64,000 nucleotides of DNA from positions 4,695,001-4,759,000 of the forward strand of contig NC_134282.1 in the NCBI RefSeq assembly GCF_949628215.1. The letters run 5' to 3'. Each line of letters opens with the position of its first letter. Within the stretch, counting starts at the first letter, position 1. Under the pieces are notes generated by a model, which ran no database searches, was not told the origin of the DNA, and worked only from the letters and a program-made list of their open reading frames with translations. Shown piece by piece: positions 38,701-50,800 of the stretch. Source of the DNA: Phalacrocorax aristotelis. Lineage: Eukaryota > Chordata > Aves > Suliformes > Phalacrocoracidae. The position numbers were made by a program, and so were the translations under genes.

Positions 38701-41700
38701 AACATTCTTGGCAAAGATCATATTATGGTGTCACTGTTGGTTGGGGAAGAAGAAGTATCTGTCACCATCAGAGCTACTGCAGGGAAACAGTGCTTCAAGG
38801 ACTGCACCACCAGCACTGCCCAGTTCTGCTCTCTGTGCCTGGATTTCCCCCCAGCTTCGGTTGTGCATCTGCAGGGCTGCAGCTGGCCATGCCAGAGGGT
38901 CCCACATCAGGGGCACACACCTGTGAGAAGGCTTTTCTACAACAGGCTGTATAGATTTGGGCAGTTTGAACTGTGTATCCTCAGAAAAATTCCATCATAT
39001 CTTGATTTTAATGGGAAAATGGGCTGGGTTTTAAGCCAAGCAGCTGGGGAGGGAGGGTCACCATGGCCCCCTGTGAAGTCTCTGGGCTCCTTCTGATGCT
39101 GACTACAGCCCTGGGCACCTCCTGGCACCACCAGGCAGGTGGGACCAAGCCAGTTTTACTTTCTTTTTTTCCAAGCACATTCTCCTTATGTTGCTTCATA
39201 TTTTTCTAAACAGGCGTTTGCTACGCTGAGTTTGGCGTACGGGTCCCCAAGACCACAGGCTCTGCCTACACCTACAGCTACGTGACGGTGGGAGAGTTCG
39301 TGGCGTTCTTCATCGGCTGGAACCTCATCCTGGAGTACCTGATCGGCACGGCCGCGGGCGCCAGCGCCCTCAGCAGCATGTTCGACTCGCTGGCCAACCA
39401 CACCATCAGCCACTGGATGATCAACAGCGTCGGGACATTGAACGGACTAGGTGCGTCACACCGTGCATGGCTACCTGCATTAACTAGGGCCTGAAAAGTA
39501 ATTGGAAGCTTGTCAGAAGTCAGACATGGATATTAGGCTTCATTCATTATTTACCATCCGTCTGCCTCTGGTACTTTGCCTTTGCAGCCTGATTCGTAGA
39601 TGGGATTCGGGGGGATGGGGTACGCGATACTTTGAGCCCCTTCAGGATGAGCTGGCATTTAACAGAATAAGCACCCAGAAAAATTAGTGGAATGTCAGAG
39701 GCTAATGACAGCACAGGAGCGCTTCACCCAGCGCAAGCGCTCTGCTCGGTCCCATTAAGGCACACGCAGAGGCTTGTTAGAGAGTACAAGCTGGTGTCTG
39801 CTGTCCTGCCACGTAGGAGCTCAGCACTGTGATGGTCCTGTATGACCAGCAGTTCCAGCAACAGTCCATGCTTCCTACCAGTAAGTAAAACAGCTAGCTG
39901 TCCTGTACCTGTGTCATGAAAACTTAAAGATTGATTGATTTTTTTATTAGTACTTGGCAGATGCACGTTATACAAACTGGGGCCTGATCACTTGTTTGCT
40001 GCCCTCCCAAAACTCCTAACGGTGTCTTGAGGCATCAGGATTTATTACCTTAATAAAACAGCCTTAGCTAGCGAAGGCAGGGGCATCTGGAGACCACATC
40101 TGCAATGAGATCAGAGAGGTCTGCAAAGCCTCAGGGTCTGAAAAGCATTTTTTAAAGCCCCCACAGAGTTTCTGGAGATGCTGTCCACAGCTATGGATGG
40201 AGAGATACACACCTCTTTTCTCTTACCCAGGGAAAGGAGAGGAGTCATACCCTGACCTGCTCGCTCTGGTCATTGCTGTCATTGTCACCATCATCGTGGC
40301 CATGGGGGTGAAGAACTCGGTGGGGCTGAATAACGTGCTCAACATCATTAACCTGGCAGTCTGGATCTTCATCATGATTGCTGGCCTCTTCTATGTCAAA
40401 GGTGACAACTGGTCTGAAGGGCAATTCCTGCCATTTGGATGGCCGGGGGTAAGTCCTGGGCGCACGGAGGGACACGCAGTACCTAAGCGGTGCCACCTAC
40501 CTGCCACACACTCAGCTTTGCTCGTGGTAAACGCACCCTACTTCCACCGCAGTCTCCAAATCTCAGCCCTGCCAAACCCACCTGCACTTTGGCCAGGGAC
40601 CTCCAAATTCCACCCCTGCAGGCTTGGATCCGGACCTCCTCACCCCCCCAAACCCAAAGGGTACCTCAATGCTTTGCCCTTATCTCCTGCCAGGTCTTAG
40701 AATAAACTCAGAACTTTTCCAGAATGTCCTCCTGAAAAGCCAGACTCCACACGAAAGTGTACACCAGAAAATGCCACTAATTGCCAGGCAATGGAGCAAA
40801 ATGCAGTGGCCATCTGAGACAGGGTGCTCAGGAGGAGCTGGCTCAGCCTCTGCGGATGGGGGAGATACTTGTGTTGGCTGGTTTTCAACAACAATGTTCT
40901 CAAGCATTTGTTTTGAGCACTTCATAATGCCACCTGCCAGTACTTATTTTATGGATGTTCCCTCAAATCTTACTGAGAATTTGGACGTATTTGGCTTTTT
41001 TAGCTTGCTTGCACTGGTTTTTATCCAAGGATGAACAGAGACTGAAAATATCTCAGCTGGCCTAAACCCAAGATAATTTCTCAGATTTACACTGCTCGAC
41101 TCCATCAGGGTTTTGTGCAGAAAAATAAGCAAGAAAGTAAAGCAAACCAAGAGTCTTGATTACTGAAAGGGTCCCAAGCTGCCATACAGTCCCTGCACCT
41201 CCCTTCAGTAAATCAATACCTCTCTGCCAGAGAATAACAGTGAGGAGAAGAGCACTGAGGCTCATTTGAGAGCAGAGGTGATATTTACCTTTGGATTGTG
41301 CTTGGCTTTTTATGCCATACAATAGGAATGAAAATGAGAAAATAGAAAATAGCTGTTTTGCTCCAATTCAACTCATAGTTTTAATACATATTCAAAACGC
41401 ATTAAAACTGAGAGGGTCTTCCCATCATTTTCAGCTGGTTGTTTGTTTCTCAAATTGTAAAAGTAAATCTACCACAACACAAGCATGAGATCCCCAGGAG
41501 CATAGGGAACATTTTAAAAAGGTAATTACAGGTAGTCCCCTGAAAAAGGTGAGTTTCACTGTGTCCTCCATCACTAGACAGCTGAGATGACAGAGATGTA
41601 ATGGACGTGTGGTACCCAACTAGCTAGCTAGATGTATGAGAAGGTCTCACAGCTGCAAATCAGCTCACTCACAGCCGCAGAGTCTTCATCCTCCTGCAGC

Positions 41701-44700
41701 ATTTCTTTCTTATAAATGTCCTTGCTAATACTGTATATCTTTAAAAATCACATTAAAAACATAACTGAACAGTACAAATAACTCCTCATCCAAGTGCTCC
41801 AGCGTGTGCTCCTAACCTGTCTGCAGCTTCCAAGCAAAATAGAGGTTGTTTGGAAAGCGGCGCACATCTGACTGTTGCTGCTCTCTTCTGCTTCCTCTGC
41901 TAGAGGAGCTTGCTGCCACGTGAGACATCTTGCTAAGATGGAATGTGTAAACATGCTCCAAACACCTACCAATATAAACGGATTTGGGGTAGAGGACTGT
42001 GAAAGCAAACCTGAAATTGGTTAATTGTCTCCCCTGTTGCTGCCAGGATCTCCCAGCAGATCCGGGTACTGCGCGGGCACAGGTTTGTGGTGCACCACGA
42101 ACGAGCTGCACATGCCTCCAGTGACTCGGGCTGCACGTTGAAATCTTTTTCCTAGACCAGATCGCTGAGTTATGGGTGCTCCCAGGGTATTCCTAGATGG
42201 GAACGCCCAGCTCTACGTGTGCACCCCCTAATCCATCCCTACTCACCCTTTAGCTCAGACAAGACAGAACTGGGATCCTTCATTTTTGCTCAGTTCCCTC
42301 TCCCTGGTTGGGTGCCAGCCTCCCTCCTGGCACTCAGATGCTTGATCCTCCACGCAGGTGCTCAAAGGGGCTGCGACGTGTTTCTATGCCTTCATCGGCT
42401 TCGACATCATTGCTACCACGGGAGAAGAAGCAAAGAGTCCCAACACCTCCATCCCCTATGCCATCACGGCCTCGCTTGTCACGTGTTTGACAGCATATGT
42501 GTCTGTAAGTACAAGCTATAAGTACGTAAATGTACATAAATATGTATGTATGCATATATATATACAGAAAATACGTAGATATATAGTGTGTCTTTTCTGG
42601 GCATCTGCACGGCTCCCCTCCCCATGAGCTGGGGTGCCAGTCTGACCCTTAGACAGGGCCCTTTCTTTGGTGGGAACTGAGGCATCAGCTGTGTTTCCGT
42701 GTGACTGCAGTGTCCTGCCAAGTCTCCCCTCAGCCCCAGCCCGGTTCGTCCGCAGGATCCTGTCATCCTGCCGAGATCCTTCTGCCAGCTACAGGGAAAT
42801 GGTGTTTTCTCCTCCTGCCTCATCCCCATCTGCAGCTATTTTTGCATCCAGAAGTGCAGCAAAGCAGAAGGAGCAGCAGCATTGCAGCAATGTTTCTCCA
42901 TGTGTTAGGGGAAGGCAGCACTGCCTCTGCTGGAGATATGGGAGAGGGTCCAAGTAAGGGGGAGAATGGGCAGGGATGGCCATGTGAGAGCTATCCAGCT
43001 GCTCTGCACCCCAATAAATGCATGCCTGTACTCAGGGATTTTCCCTGTAAAGTAGCAAAATTGAGTCACGGAGGAGAAAAATATATTGTTCTGATCATTT
43101 CAAAGAAACTCACCCACTGCCTCTCCTGCTGCATGGCGGACTCCCCTCAAAACCAATTTCTCTTTGGCTCAAATAGGACCAGAGTGGTGCTCCAAGCAAT
43201 GCCATCTTGGGTTTTGGGTCTGTCCCACGGGGAGTGCATGACTCGGGCAGTGCTGTGCCCACACAGGAACGTGGCCAATGCGGGTGTTACTCACCCCACC
43301 AAGTCCCACCAGCCTCCTGCATCACCACTGCAGGAAAGTTCAAGGTGGTGCCTTGTTGCCTTCAGAGGCCTTACCTCTAGCACTTTACATCCCCTCCACA
43401 GGGGACATAGGGATATAATCCCAATCAGACTTGAAATTCTTTGGCTTTCCACCCTTGAGAAGCAGCCCCCGTGCCCTGTGGGTCCCCAGCTGACACCCAT
43501 GTTCTGTTCCTCTCACCTTCCCCAGGTGAGCATCATCCTCACGCTGATGGTGCCCTACGACGCCATCGACACTGAGTCCCCGCTGATGGAAATGTTTGTG
43601 GCCCATGGCTTCTATGCGGCCAAGTTCATCGTCGCCATCGGGTCAGTGGCTGGCCTGACCGTCAGCTTGCTGGGCTCCCTATTCCCAATGCCGAGGGTCA
43701 TTTATGCCATGGCTGGTGATGGGCTGCTCTTCAGGTCAGTCATGCCCATGCTGGCATTTATTTTTTGCCCCTTGGGACCCAGATGGGAAGTGTGCTGGGA
43801 GGGATGGGGACTGTCCTGCACCCTGACAGCCCGGTGCCATCACTGCAGGGAGCAGCTGGTATGCACAGGCTTGGTGATTGCAGAATGGGGCACACACCAA
43901 AGCAAAATCCTGGAGGAAAAAATCAGGAGAGATCTATGCAAGAGTATCTCATTTGGTGATGGTACCTAGAGATTCAACTTATGTGAGGATGGGCACTTAA
44001 TTCAGGTCTTACTTGCAAAGGAAAGCAGCTTATATGCATAAAATCTTGGCACTTATTTGCAAGCGTCCAAGTGCCCATTTCAGAGCTGGTTAGACCTAGA
44101 TCTAACTCCAGATCCAGCCTCATCTGTATTTCCAGTCCTGGCTGTCTGGAGTCTAAGCACCAAAAAGCAACAAGAGCTGAAGGGATCACAGCTCTGAGCC
44201 TGGTCCCTGCAGCCAAGTAAGAATTACTGCGACAGAGAATGGCTGCCATCTGCAATTTTAACCTTCTGCAACTGTTTCACATTCCAGATTTTTGTCCCAC
44301 GTCAGCTCTTACACGGAAACTCCCGTAGTGGCTTGTATCGTCTCTGGATTCCTTGCAGCACTGCTCTCCTTGCTGGTTAGCCTGAGGGACCTGATAGAAA
44401 TGATGTCCATCGGCACACTGCTCGCCTATACGTTGGTGTCCGTCTGTGTCCTGCTCCTCCGATACCAGCCTGAGAGTGACATCGATGGCTTCGTTAAGTT
44501 CCTCTCCGAGGAGCACACCAAGAAGAAGGAGGGCATCCTGGCCGACTGTGAGAAGGAAGCTTGCTCCCCAGGGAGCGAAGGAGAAGAGTTCACTGGCCCA
44601 CCAACCAACACATGCGGGGCAAAAAATCTGCCATCTCTGGGGGATAACGAGATGCTAATTGGGAAATCTGATAAATCCACCTACAATGTGAATCACCCCA

Positions 44701-47700
44701 ATTACGGCACGGTCGACATGACCTCAGGGATAGAGGCAGATGAGTCTGAGAACATCTACCTCATCAAGCTGAAGAAGCTGATCGGTCCTCGCTACTATAC
44801 GATGAGGATCCACCTCGGACTGCCGGGGAAAATGGACCGCCCCACAGCAGCCACCGGCCACACAGTCACCACTTGTGTGCTCCTGCTTTTCGTCCTGATG
44901 TTCATCTTCTGCTCCTTCATCATTTTTGGGGCAGACTACATCTACGAGCAGAGCTGGTGGGCTATCCTCCTCGTCGTGCTGATGATCCTGCTTATCATCG
45001 TGCTGGTGTTTGTGATCTTGCAGCAGCCAGAAAACCCCAAGAAGCTGCCCTACATGGCACCTTGTCTGCCCTTCGTCCCTGCCTTTGCTATGCTGGTGAA
45101 TATCTATCTCATGCTGAAGCTCTCCACAGTCACGTGGATCCGATTTGCCGTCTGGTGTTTCGTGGGTGAGTCCCAGATTAGTTTATTTTAATTTTTTAAC
45201 TGACAGTCTTTTGAAAAGATGTTAATAACAACTTCCCTAATTAGAGTGCTTAGGCTGATGCTTCTTCAGCTGGGACATACCCAGTCCTTTGCATTTGCCC
45301 CTTGTCGTCATGAAGTTCTTAGAAACCTGGGTTCATCAAACCCCCAAACCACAGCTAAATGGAAAATTACACCTCCAGAAAATGTCAGTTTGATGGAAGT
45401 GAACTGCTCCATGCAAAGGTGACTATTTTGATGAATCTTTTGATACAAAGTAGGTGGGTTCTAGAAATTGCCTCGCAGGCAGGTTTCCTAGAGAAATTGG
45501 CCTGCTTTCTTGCTGTTTCACCCACTTGAGCTCTTCAGCAGCCCACGCCAAAATCTCAGCACTGTGTTTCTGAAGCCCAGAGCTGCCCAACCCCAACAGC
45601 CCTGGGAGAGACAGAGCCAAGGGATCTGTGGACTGTACCTCCTTTTCTAGGCCTAAGTCATTACCTTTCTGGCAGGGGGATCTCGAGACTCACAGGCTCT
45701 GCAGTGGCCCTTTTTTCACCAAATTTAGACTTCCTGGCACATAGTCAGGAGCCCCGCATGTCCATAGTTTCCCTTGCTTGACTTTGCAACCCCCTCACTC
45801 CACAAACCCAAAAGAGCAGCTCTCATAGCTCCACCTGAAGGCTCCCAAGTCTGGACTATAGAGAACTGAAGCAACAAGACAATATCAAAGCCAAGGGCTC
45901 TACAGAGAAATAATAACCCTATGGGTAAACATACATGTTGCAGCAGCCCACAGGAGCCCCAGTTGCAGACAACAGTCCCTGAGCATGGTGCCAGCACCCA
46001 AAAGGACCATCCCTGACCAAGTATCCCACCAGCAGCCCTCCTCTTTGGGAGCAGGGTTCAGGGTCCTGGGCTGAGAGGGAGAAAGTGGTGGGGAAAGAGA
46101 ACGAGGATTAATGCAAAGGTCATAGTCAGCTGCCATCTCCCGTAAAGGCAGGAATCACCCCTCCTGGAGGAGGGCTGGGCAGGCACAGGCCACTATCCTT
46201 TGTGCTTTTCTCAGGCGCCTCCTGACATTTGGAAATGTTCAAGCTCAGTTGGCAGGGCCAGGCGATGACATGAACAGACCTTGGACCTCCTTCTGGTGTC
46301 TCAGAGAGTTTAGAGTGGTCTCATGGTTTCCACCCTTTGCAGGGAGGCTGCAACCATGTTTTCCTTCCATTTTACATTTCCCTCTTTTGCTTTGGGGTGA
46401 GGACAGCAGTTACCCTGGGTCAGCCCTGAACGACTGAGGTCCCATAGCAAAGCTCCATCTCTGAGAGTCCTCAACTTCAAGCCGAACCATTGGGTGGTAG
46501 CTGCCACATGCACTCTTTGGGGTGGAGAAGACATGCTCGGTGCTTTTTTCTGCCCTCAAAGGCAATAGATGAAGCTGCAAATCCAGGGAAAACCCTTCTA
46601 CCTGGAAGTAAAGATGACTCCAAAGCATCAGTTTAATCAGCTGTGGGTACATCTAACACCTCTTCAGCTGCCAGCAATGGCAATGAGTCAATTAAGCCAC
46701 TTCGTTAACTCCACCAGCCCCATCCATGGCTGCTCACCAGTTGGGGGAGGAACATGCCATTTGTTTTTCTGGTAGAGACCTGTGGTCCTGCCACACAGAC
46801 TCTGGATTAACCTCTCAAGCAGTCCCCCATTGCCAGTCCATGGCACATGGAGAAGTCTGGGTTTCTCTGTGGACACATCTGGGGTAGGTTAATCCTAGGA
46901 TCCACTGGAAATTAAATCTCCAGATAAATTTGCTTCAGGGGAAAGCATTGGTGCAGGAAGGTGAGATCAGGTAGGGCTGAAATGAAGTGAAACTCCTGAA
47001 GGAAGACAGGATTTCAGAGCTGTTTTAATACCAAATACGCTCATCCTAATAACCCTGGGCCATGGGTGGCTGCGAGCACCAGCAGGAGAGAGATTAAAAG
47101 CATAAGAAAACTCCAGAGAGTCGAGATGCGGGTTGTCGGCACTTGGGAGCCTCCATACATCTGCTGGGACCTGCTGTCCCACCAAAGCTGCAGATGGCAC
47201 AATCACGTGGCCAGCAGTGATCCCAGCTGATGTTTAAAACATACAGTCCTCGGGTCACAGTTGGCAGCCCCAAAATACAAACTCAGTAGGTTTGAAGAGC
47301 AGACATCAACTACAACATACACTGGCTTAAAAAATATAGGTGTATTTACATACACTTAACTCTCACCAGCCGGTGCCAGCCTGATGCTGGGTGGGATGAT
47401 GCTGGTGGTGAGCCGGGCTGGATCTCCCACCCACCCCTGATGTGGGTTTTGGGGGGCAGGTGTTGTTTTGGGACATGGTATGTTTATGGCAATATTGTAC
47501 CTGGAGTTGTTGGGTCAGTGGGCGCAGCTGGGGTCCAATTCTCTCCCTCTCGCCCGCCGCAGGTCTGCTCATCTACTTTGGCTATGGGATGTGGAACAGC
47601 ACGCTCGAGATCAGTGCCCGGGAGGAGGCCCTCCACCAGAGCACCTACCAGCGCTACGACGTGGACGTCGACCCCTTCTCCGTCGATGATGGCTTCTCCT

Positions 47701-47885
47701 ACGCCGCCGAGGGTGAGGGCTACCCAGGCTGGGGTCCCTCCGAGGACAAGGGCTTCTCGTACCAGAAAATGGCGGGAGCAAAGGAAAGCCATCGGACGAG
47801 TAGCAGGTCGAAAAGCAAAGGCAGGCACAAACTGCCGTCGGAGGCTCTCATCGCCAACGACGAGTTGGATTACTCACCTGAGTAG
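32467..47885 (+). CDS. SLC7A14: SLC7A14, cationic amino acid transporter-like protein (complete, 7 coding exons)
   Basis: The CDS is the join of 32467-32770, 39214-39450, 40231-40448, 42358-42504, 43526-43734, 44288-45165 and 47563-47885. That is 2316 nt, 771 residues plus TAG, the usual size for vertebrate SLC7A14. Every intron is GT-AG and all phases agree. The protein is recognised along its whole length: N-terminus MSGFF, helix-1 motif [12 protein letters not shown] (about 62-73), CAT-family segment [12 protein letters not shown] (104-115), [12 protein letters not shown], a long hydrophilic loop (about 435-560), a last group of four membrane helices (about 566-675), and the C-terminus [10 protein letters not shown]. 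About 14 membrane segments are visible. From the literature, SLC7A14 is an APC-superfamily carrier of intracellular, mainly lysosomal membranes, expressed in brain and retina and linked to human retinitis pigmentosa; its substrate has been debated (cationic amino acids, GABA). No frameshift or missing motif is seen. Confidence 0.97.
37094..37219 (-). other. Exon-like open segment antisense in SLC7A14 intron 2 (unrecognised)
   Basis: On the - strand, a TGCTTTTCAAG acceptor-like end precedes 37219, and a perfect GTAAGT donor follows 37094. Between them lie exactly 42 open codons, phase 0 at both ends. The reading begins [18 protein letters not shown] and ends [15 protein letters not shown], with a balanced residue mix and a charged, helix-prone character. 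I do not recognise the protein. It could be an antisense gene exon, an alternative or lncRNA exon, a conserved non-coding element, or chance. The polypyrimidine tract is weak. Confidence 0.35.
37935..38372 (-). mobile_element. 5'-truncated CR1 LINE (3' end with ORF2 C-terminal remnant)
   Basis: Read on the - strand, this shows the typical CR1 end. First comes a decayed ORF2 C-terminal peptide ([38 protein letters not shown] and [14 protein letters not shown]), then the CR1 3' tail matching CTCCAGAGGGTCCTTCCAGCC and ending GGGATTCTGTGATC. The body is only about 440 bp, so it is dead on arrival, as most CR1 copies are. It lies antisense within SLC7A14 intron 2. The 5' limit is approximate. Confidence 0.9.
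39214..39450 (+). CDS. SLC7A14: SLC7A14 exon 3
   Basis: This 237-nt exon is phase 1 at both ends, with acceptor TAAACAG and donor GTGCGT at 39451. It encodes residues 102-181, including the family signature [17 protein letters not shown], the helix [19 protein letters not shown] and an NHT glycosylation sequon at about 163 in the following loop. The sequence is nearly the same as the mammalian protein as I know it. Confidence 0.95.
39451..40230 (+). other. SLC7A14: SLC7A14 intron 3
   Basis: This 780-bp intron has donor GTGCGT and acceptor TCTTACCCAG. I see no repeat or gene in it. Confidence 0.93.
40231..40448 (+). CDS. SLC7A14: SLC7A14 exon 4
   Basis: This 218-nt exon enters in phase 1 and ends in phase 0 at GTAAGT (40449). 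It encodes residues 181-253: the [13 protein letters not shown] loop, one hydrophobic helix (about 190-210), the [13 protein letters not shown] turn, a second helix (about 219-241) and the [10 protein letters not shown] end. Confidence 0.95.
40449..42357 (+). other. SLC7A14: SLC7A14 intron 4
   Basis: This 1.9 kb phase-0 intron has donor GTAAGT and acceptor CCACGCAG. I see no gene or clear interspersed repeat. Confidence 0.93.
42358..42504 (+). CDS. SLC7A14: SLC7A14 exon 5
   Basis: This 147-nt exon has 49 codons and is phase 0 at both ends; the donor is GTAAGT at 42505. It encodes residues 254-302 with the strongly conserved segment [17 protein letters not shown] and [13 protein letters not shown], which in CAT-type carriers spans a helix and the following loop. 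Skipping this exon would keep the frame but remove this core segment. Confidence 0.95.
42505..43525 (+). other. SLC7A14: SLC7A14 intron 5
   Basis: This 1021-bp intron starts with GTAAGT. Its first 90 bases carry an AT-rich TATG/TA microsatellite (about 42,538-42,588). From 42653 to its end the frame that enters exon 6 has no stop (see findings). The acceptor is CTTCCCCAG. Confidence 0.93.
42538..42588 (+). repeat. TATG/TA microsatellite in SLC7A14 intron 5
   Basis: TATG units and TATATATA blocks with interruptions lie 34 nt after the exon 5 donor. The tract is likely to vary in length between individuals. Confidence 0.8.
43526..43734 (+). CDS. SLC7A14: SLC7A14 exon 6
   Basis: This 209-nt exon enters in phase 0 and leaves two bases of codon 372; the donor is GTCAGT at 43735. 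It encodes residues 303-371: [21 protein letters not shown], the helix [20 protein letters not shown] and [16 protein letters not shown], all matching SLC7A14. Confidence 0.95.
43735..44287 (+). other. SLC7A14: SLC7A14 intron 6
   Basis: This 553-bp phase-2 intron has donor GTCAGT and acceptor TTCACATTCCAG. I see nothing else in it. Confidence 0.93.
44288..45165 (+). CDS. SLC7A14: SLC7A14 exon 7 (largest coding exon)
   Basis: This 878-nt exon runs from phase 2 to phase 1; the donor is GTGAGT at 45166. It encodes residues 372-664. It begins [18 protein letters not shown], then two helices to about 432. Next comes a long hydrophilic loop (about 435-560) with an acidic/basic [17 protein letters not shown] segment and [15 protein letters not shown], then further helices (about 566-588, 596-617, 629-650). 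The loop, conserved in SLC7A14, is longer than in classic CAT1-3 carriers. Confidence 0.96.
45166..47562 (+). other. SLC7A14: SLC7A14 intron 7
   Basis: This 2.4 kb phase-1 intron has donor GTGAGT and acceptor CGCCCGCCGCAG. I see no gene or recognisable repeat. Confidence 0.93.
47563..47885 (+). CDS. SLC7A14: SLC7A14 exon 8, coding part (C-terminus)
   Basis: These 323 coding nt enter in phase 1 and end with TAG at 47883-47885. They encode residues 665-771: the end of the last helix ([17 protein letters not shown]), then a hydrophilic tail with [16 protein letters not shown], a variable [13 protein letters not shown] stretch, a basic serine/lysine-rich part and the conserved end [13 protein letters not shown]. 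The tail is the least conserved part against the mammalian protein. Confidence 0.95.
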
Positions 47886-50800
47886 CGGGGCGGGCAGCGG
47901 GGCGCCGCGATGCCCAGCCGATGAGGAAGGGTTCCTGCGGCTTCCCCGTCCTGTCCCATCCTCCCTGGGTCCTCCACCACCACCCCGCTTACCTCCGGTC
48001 CTCGGGACACGCTCCGCGATTGCCGTTGACCACGAACTGAACACATCCGTGGCCCATCCTGCCTCCACTGGTCGGGTCCCGCTCTGGTGAATGCCGGCCA
48101 ATCCCCTGGCACTGGTTGATCTCCTGGCACCAGCCGCGCCGGCGGAGGTAGAGTGGGAGATGTGCCAAACTGGGAGGAGGTGGAAGGAGCCGCATGAGGG
48201 GATGAGATGAGATGTCCCCAGGGAATGTCCACTCAACAGCCACAGCGGTGAGATACCACTCTTAAATTTTTGGCACTTTCTTAGCACCTGTTTTTCTCTT
48301 TGAACCACCTTAGAAGTGATAGCTGAGCCAGAGGGACAGACGGGTAGGTGGGTACAAAATGGAGATGGACAAACCTCTTTCAAGGGAGTAGCTCAGAGGT
48401 GGATCCAGGGATGTTGGTCCCATCACACAGCATTTCCATGGCCCATTCTGGCGCAAAGGCACTTGATGCACACAGCAGTGCTACCCCGTGTCCATCCCCC
48501 CACTCCAAATCCAGGCGTCCCGAATACTGGGATTCAAAATTAGTTGGTGTCTCAATCAAACCTTGAAATCCCAGCATGGCTGAACATCCCAAAACTGTGG
48601 TTGGGAGCCCGGTCCCATTTCTGGTCACAGTGAGGGCTGTGACCTGCTCTTGGCTCAGCCCACCTAGTGTAAATGGTCAACGATGACCACACGCCATTTC
48701 TCTGAACGTCACCGGTCTGAGGCTGGGCGCTGTTCCCACCACGTTGTGTCTTTTACAAAAATGACTACGTTGTTCATTGTATGAGAATGGAACAAGAGAG
48801 ACGCGTGCATGTTCAGAGTTCCCTCGCTGTGGTGGGCACATCTCAGCGCTCACTCTGGCCTCAGGGCTTCAGGGATATGTCCATGAACCCGCAAAATAGC
48901 AACATCTGTGGGTCAGCCACGTCTTGGCAGGGCTGGGCCACGCATGGCAAGCGGAGAGGGCTCAGCTGCTGAAATTTCCCTCCCTGCTGCCGTCTCCACC
49001 TCGTGCCGTTTTCTCCGTTCCTGACCCCTGCCTAGGTGGATGCTATATGAAAAACACTTGAAATGCTGCTTGTTCTGTAAGTGTCCATATTTCAATCTGA
49101 AACCAAACAGAGCTGGTGGCTCGCAGGGCAGAGGTGGTCAGCAAGTGGACATTTCTCATAGTTAAGCCCTCCGGTACAGCCCAAGCATGGCCATGATCCC
49201 CCAGCAGTGCCATCAGGTCCCCTGCTGTCAGCGTCTCCACAGCGCTGCTGGCGGTGATGGGGTTTGGTCACAGCCACCGCCCCCCAGCCCCCCAGCACAG
49301 ACAGCAGCTGCACTGCTGAGTCAGCAATTAGCAGCAGGTCTAGTTCTGGAGCCCATTACCAGCATGCTTAGTTTAAAACACTGCAACGGTGGGGAAGGAC
49401 CCCATCAGACAGCAGCACCCATCCTCTCCCTGGCTGCCAAAGGCTGCGGCTGGATCCATCTCCTGGAGCAGCCCAGACCAACCCAGGGGTTGCTGCTGGC
49501 ATCCCAGGGGACAATTTAACATTGACAGGGGTATGAAGCATGATTTCCAACACGTAATGCTGACAACCATTTACACTGCAGTTCACTGGATGAGGCTCAG
49601 CCCCCGAAACACAGCTCAAAGCCTGGCTGGCGCCTTGCATGGGCAAGGGGGCTGCCAGGTGCAGAGGGTGCCTGGACCCGCGCCTGTCCCCATCACTCCT
49701 GGGGCTCAAGGGCTTGATGGAGAGGCTCTGGCCATGGCTGCATAGGTTTCCTACCTGCAGCTCCTATCTCAGTCACAAACTGTCACAATCCTTTTCCCAG
49801 TGGGAAAGAGCATCTGATTCTGTAGATTTTAACCCGAAGCGCGCCAGGCAAGCCAAGGGAAGTTTGGCCTTCGTGAAGGCTTCAGGGTGGGAGCAAAGAT
49901 TTGGCAAAAGGACCCATAAGCTTTGCCCTGGCATCCCCTCCTGCTGCCCGCCCATACTACGCTTCCTCAAGCAGAAATCGCAAGTGCATCCCACCGAAAG
50001 ATGTTTGCAACGTGCGCACCGCTCGGGGGCCAGCTCGGGAAACCTTCCCGGCGGCGCTGAGCACCTCTCACAAAGGTCACCTTCCACTCGCGCTTGGCTG
50101 CTCTCGTTCTCGATGCCTTAGAAGTACTCAAGAGAGATGGCACCTCACAGGTCTGGCTTTACATTTTCAGGGAGAAAGAGTGATGCGATTTTCCTACCAG
50201 CTCTTGTACTATACCATATCCAAGGTAGTCATCTTCTTCCCGTTTCCGCACGGTATTTAGGCATCTGCCGAACCACAAACTCATGCCCAAGTACCCTGTC
50301 GAATGGAAGCCTGTTATTCCTTTTGCAGCCTTAATCTTGTGCTACAGAGCCGTTACCAGTGTCTGTTGTCGTGTCTGCTCTAGTTATGCCGTGTAATTTG
50401 ATGAGGGCTTGATCCCTTGCTCTTCGGCGCCTGTAGGAACCTCTCCATTGGACCCATGCACTGAGTGAAGCCCTTCGGCTGTTCTTGTTCCTGTTCACCC
50501 ATCCTCCTTCCCCTCCCTGGGGAAGCGCCGGGTCAGAATGGCTGCACCCATGTCCCCAGGACCGCTGGGAAACAGCATTTGCTGCCACGGCACTGTCTGG
50601 TGAGGACAGGCTGCCGTGAACCCTCGCCGTGGCACAGGGCAGGAGCCGTACCCTCCTCCCGCCACATCCCACCTAACGTTGGAGCATAAGAAGGCTGCCG
50701 AGCCACAGGCTGGGGCTTGCCTGGGTCCCCCTACCCTGCTCCAAGCAGCGGTGTCAGGGGGACACATGGGTTCAGCCTCCGTTTGGGAGCTCTGGTTCTC

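Larger units (their letters stand above)
32771..39213 (+). other. SLC7A14: SLC7A14 intron 2, with CR1 fragment and antisense exon-like segment
   Basis: This 6.4 kb phase-1 intron has the donor GTGAGT and the acceptor TTTCTAAACAG. It contains a truncated CR1 LINE (about 37,935-38,372, - strand), an A-rich stretch near 34,165-34,200, and a 126-nt - strand open segment with splice-like borders (37094-37219), listed separately. The rest shows no recognised gene. Confidence 0.9.

Noticed and set aside
42701-42703. GTG as start of a 422-residue protein
   Set aside because: GTG is not a normal start for vertebrate nuclear genes. The frame is reported instead as an open intron continuous with exon 6.
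47440-48090. 216-codon frame overlapping SLC7A14 exon 8
   Set aside because: It is a shifted-frame shadow of the GC-rich last coding exon; the conserved SLC7A14 peptide is in another frame.
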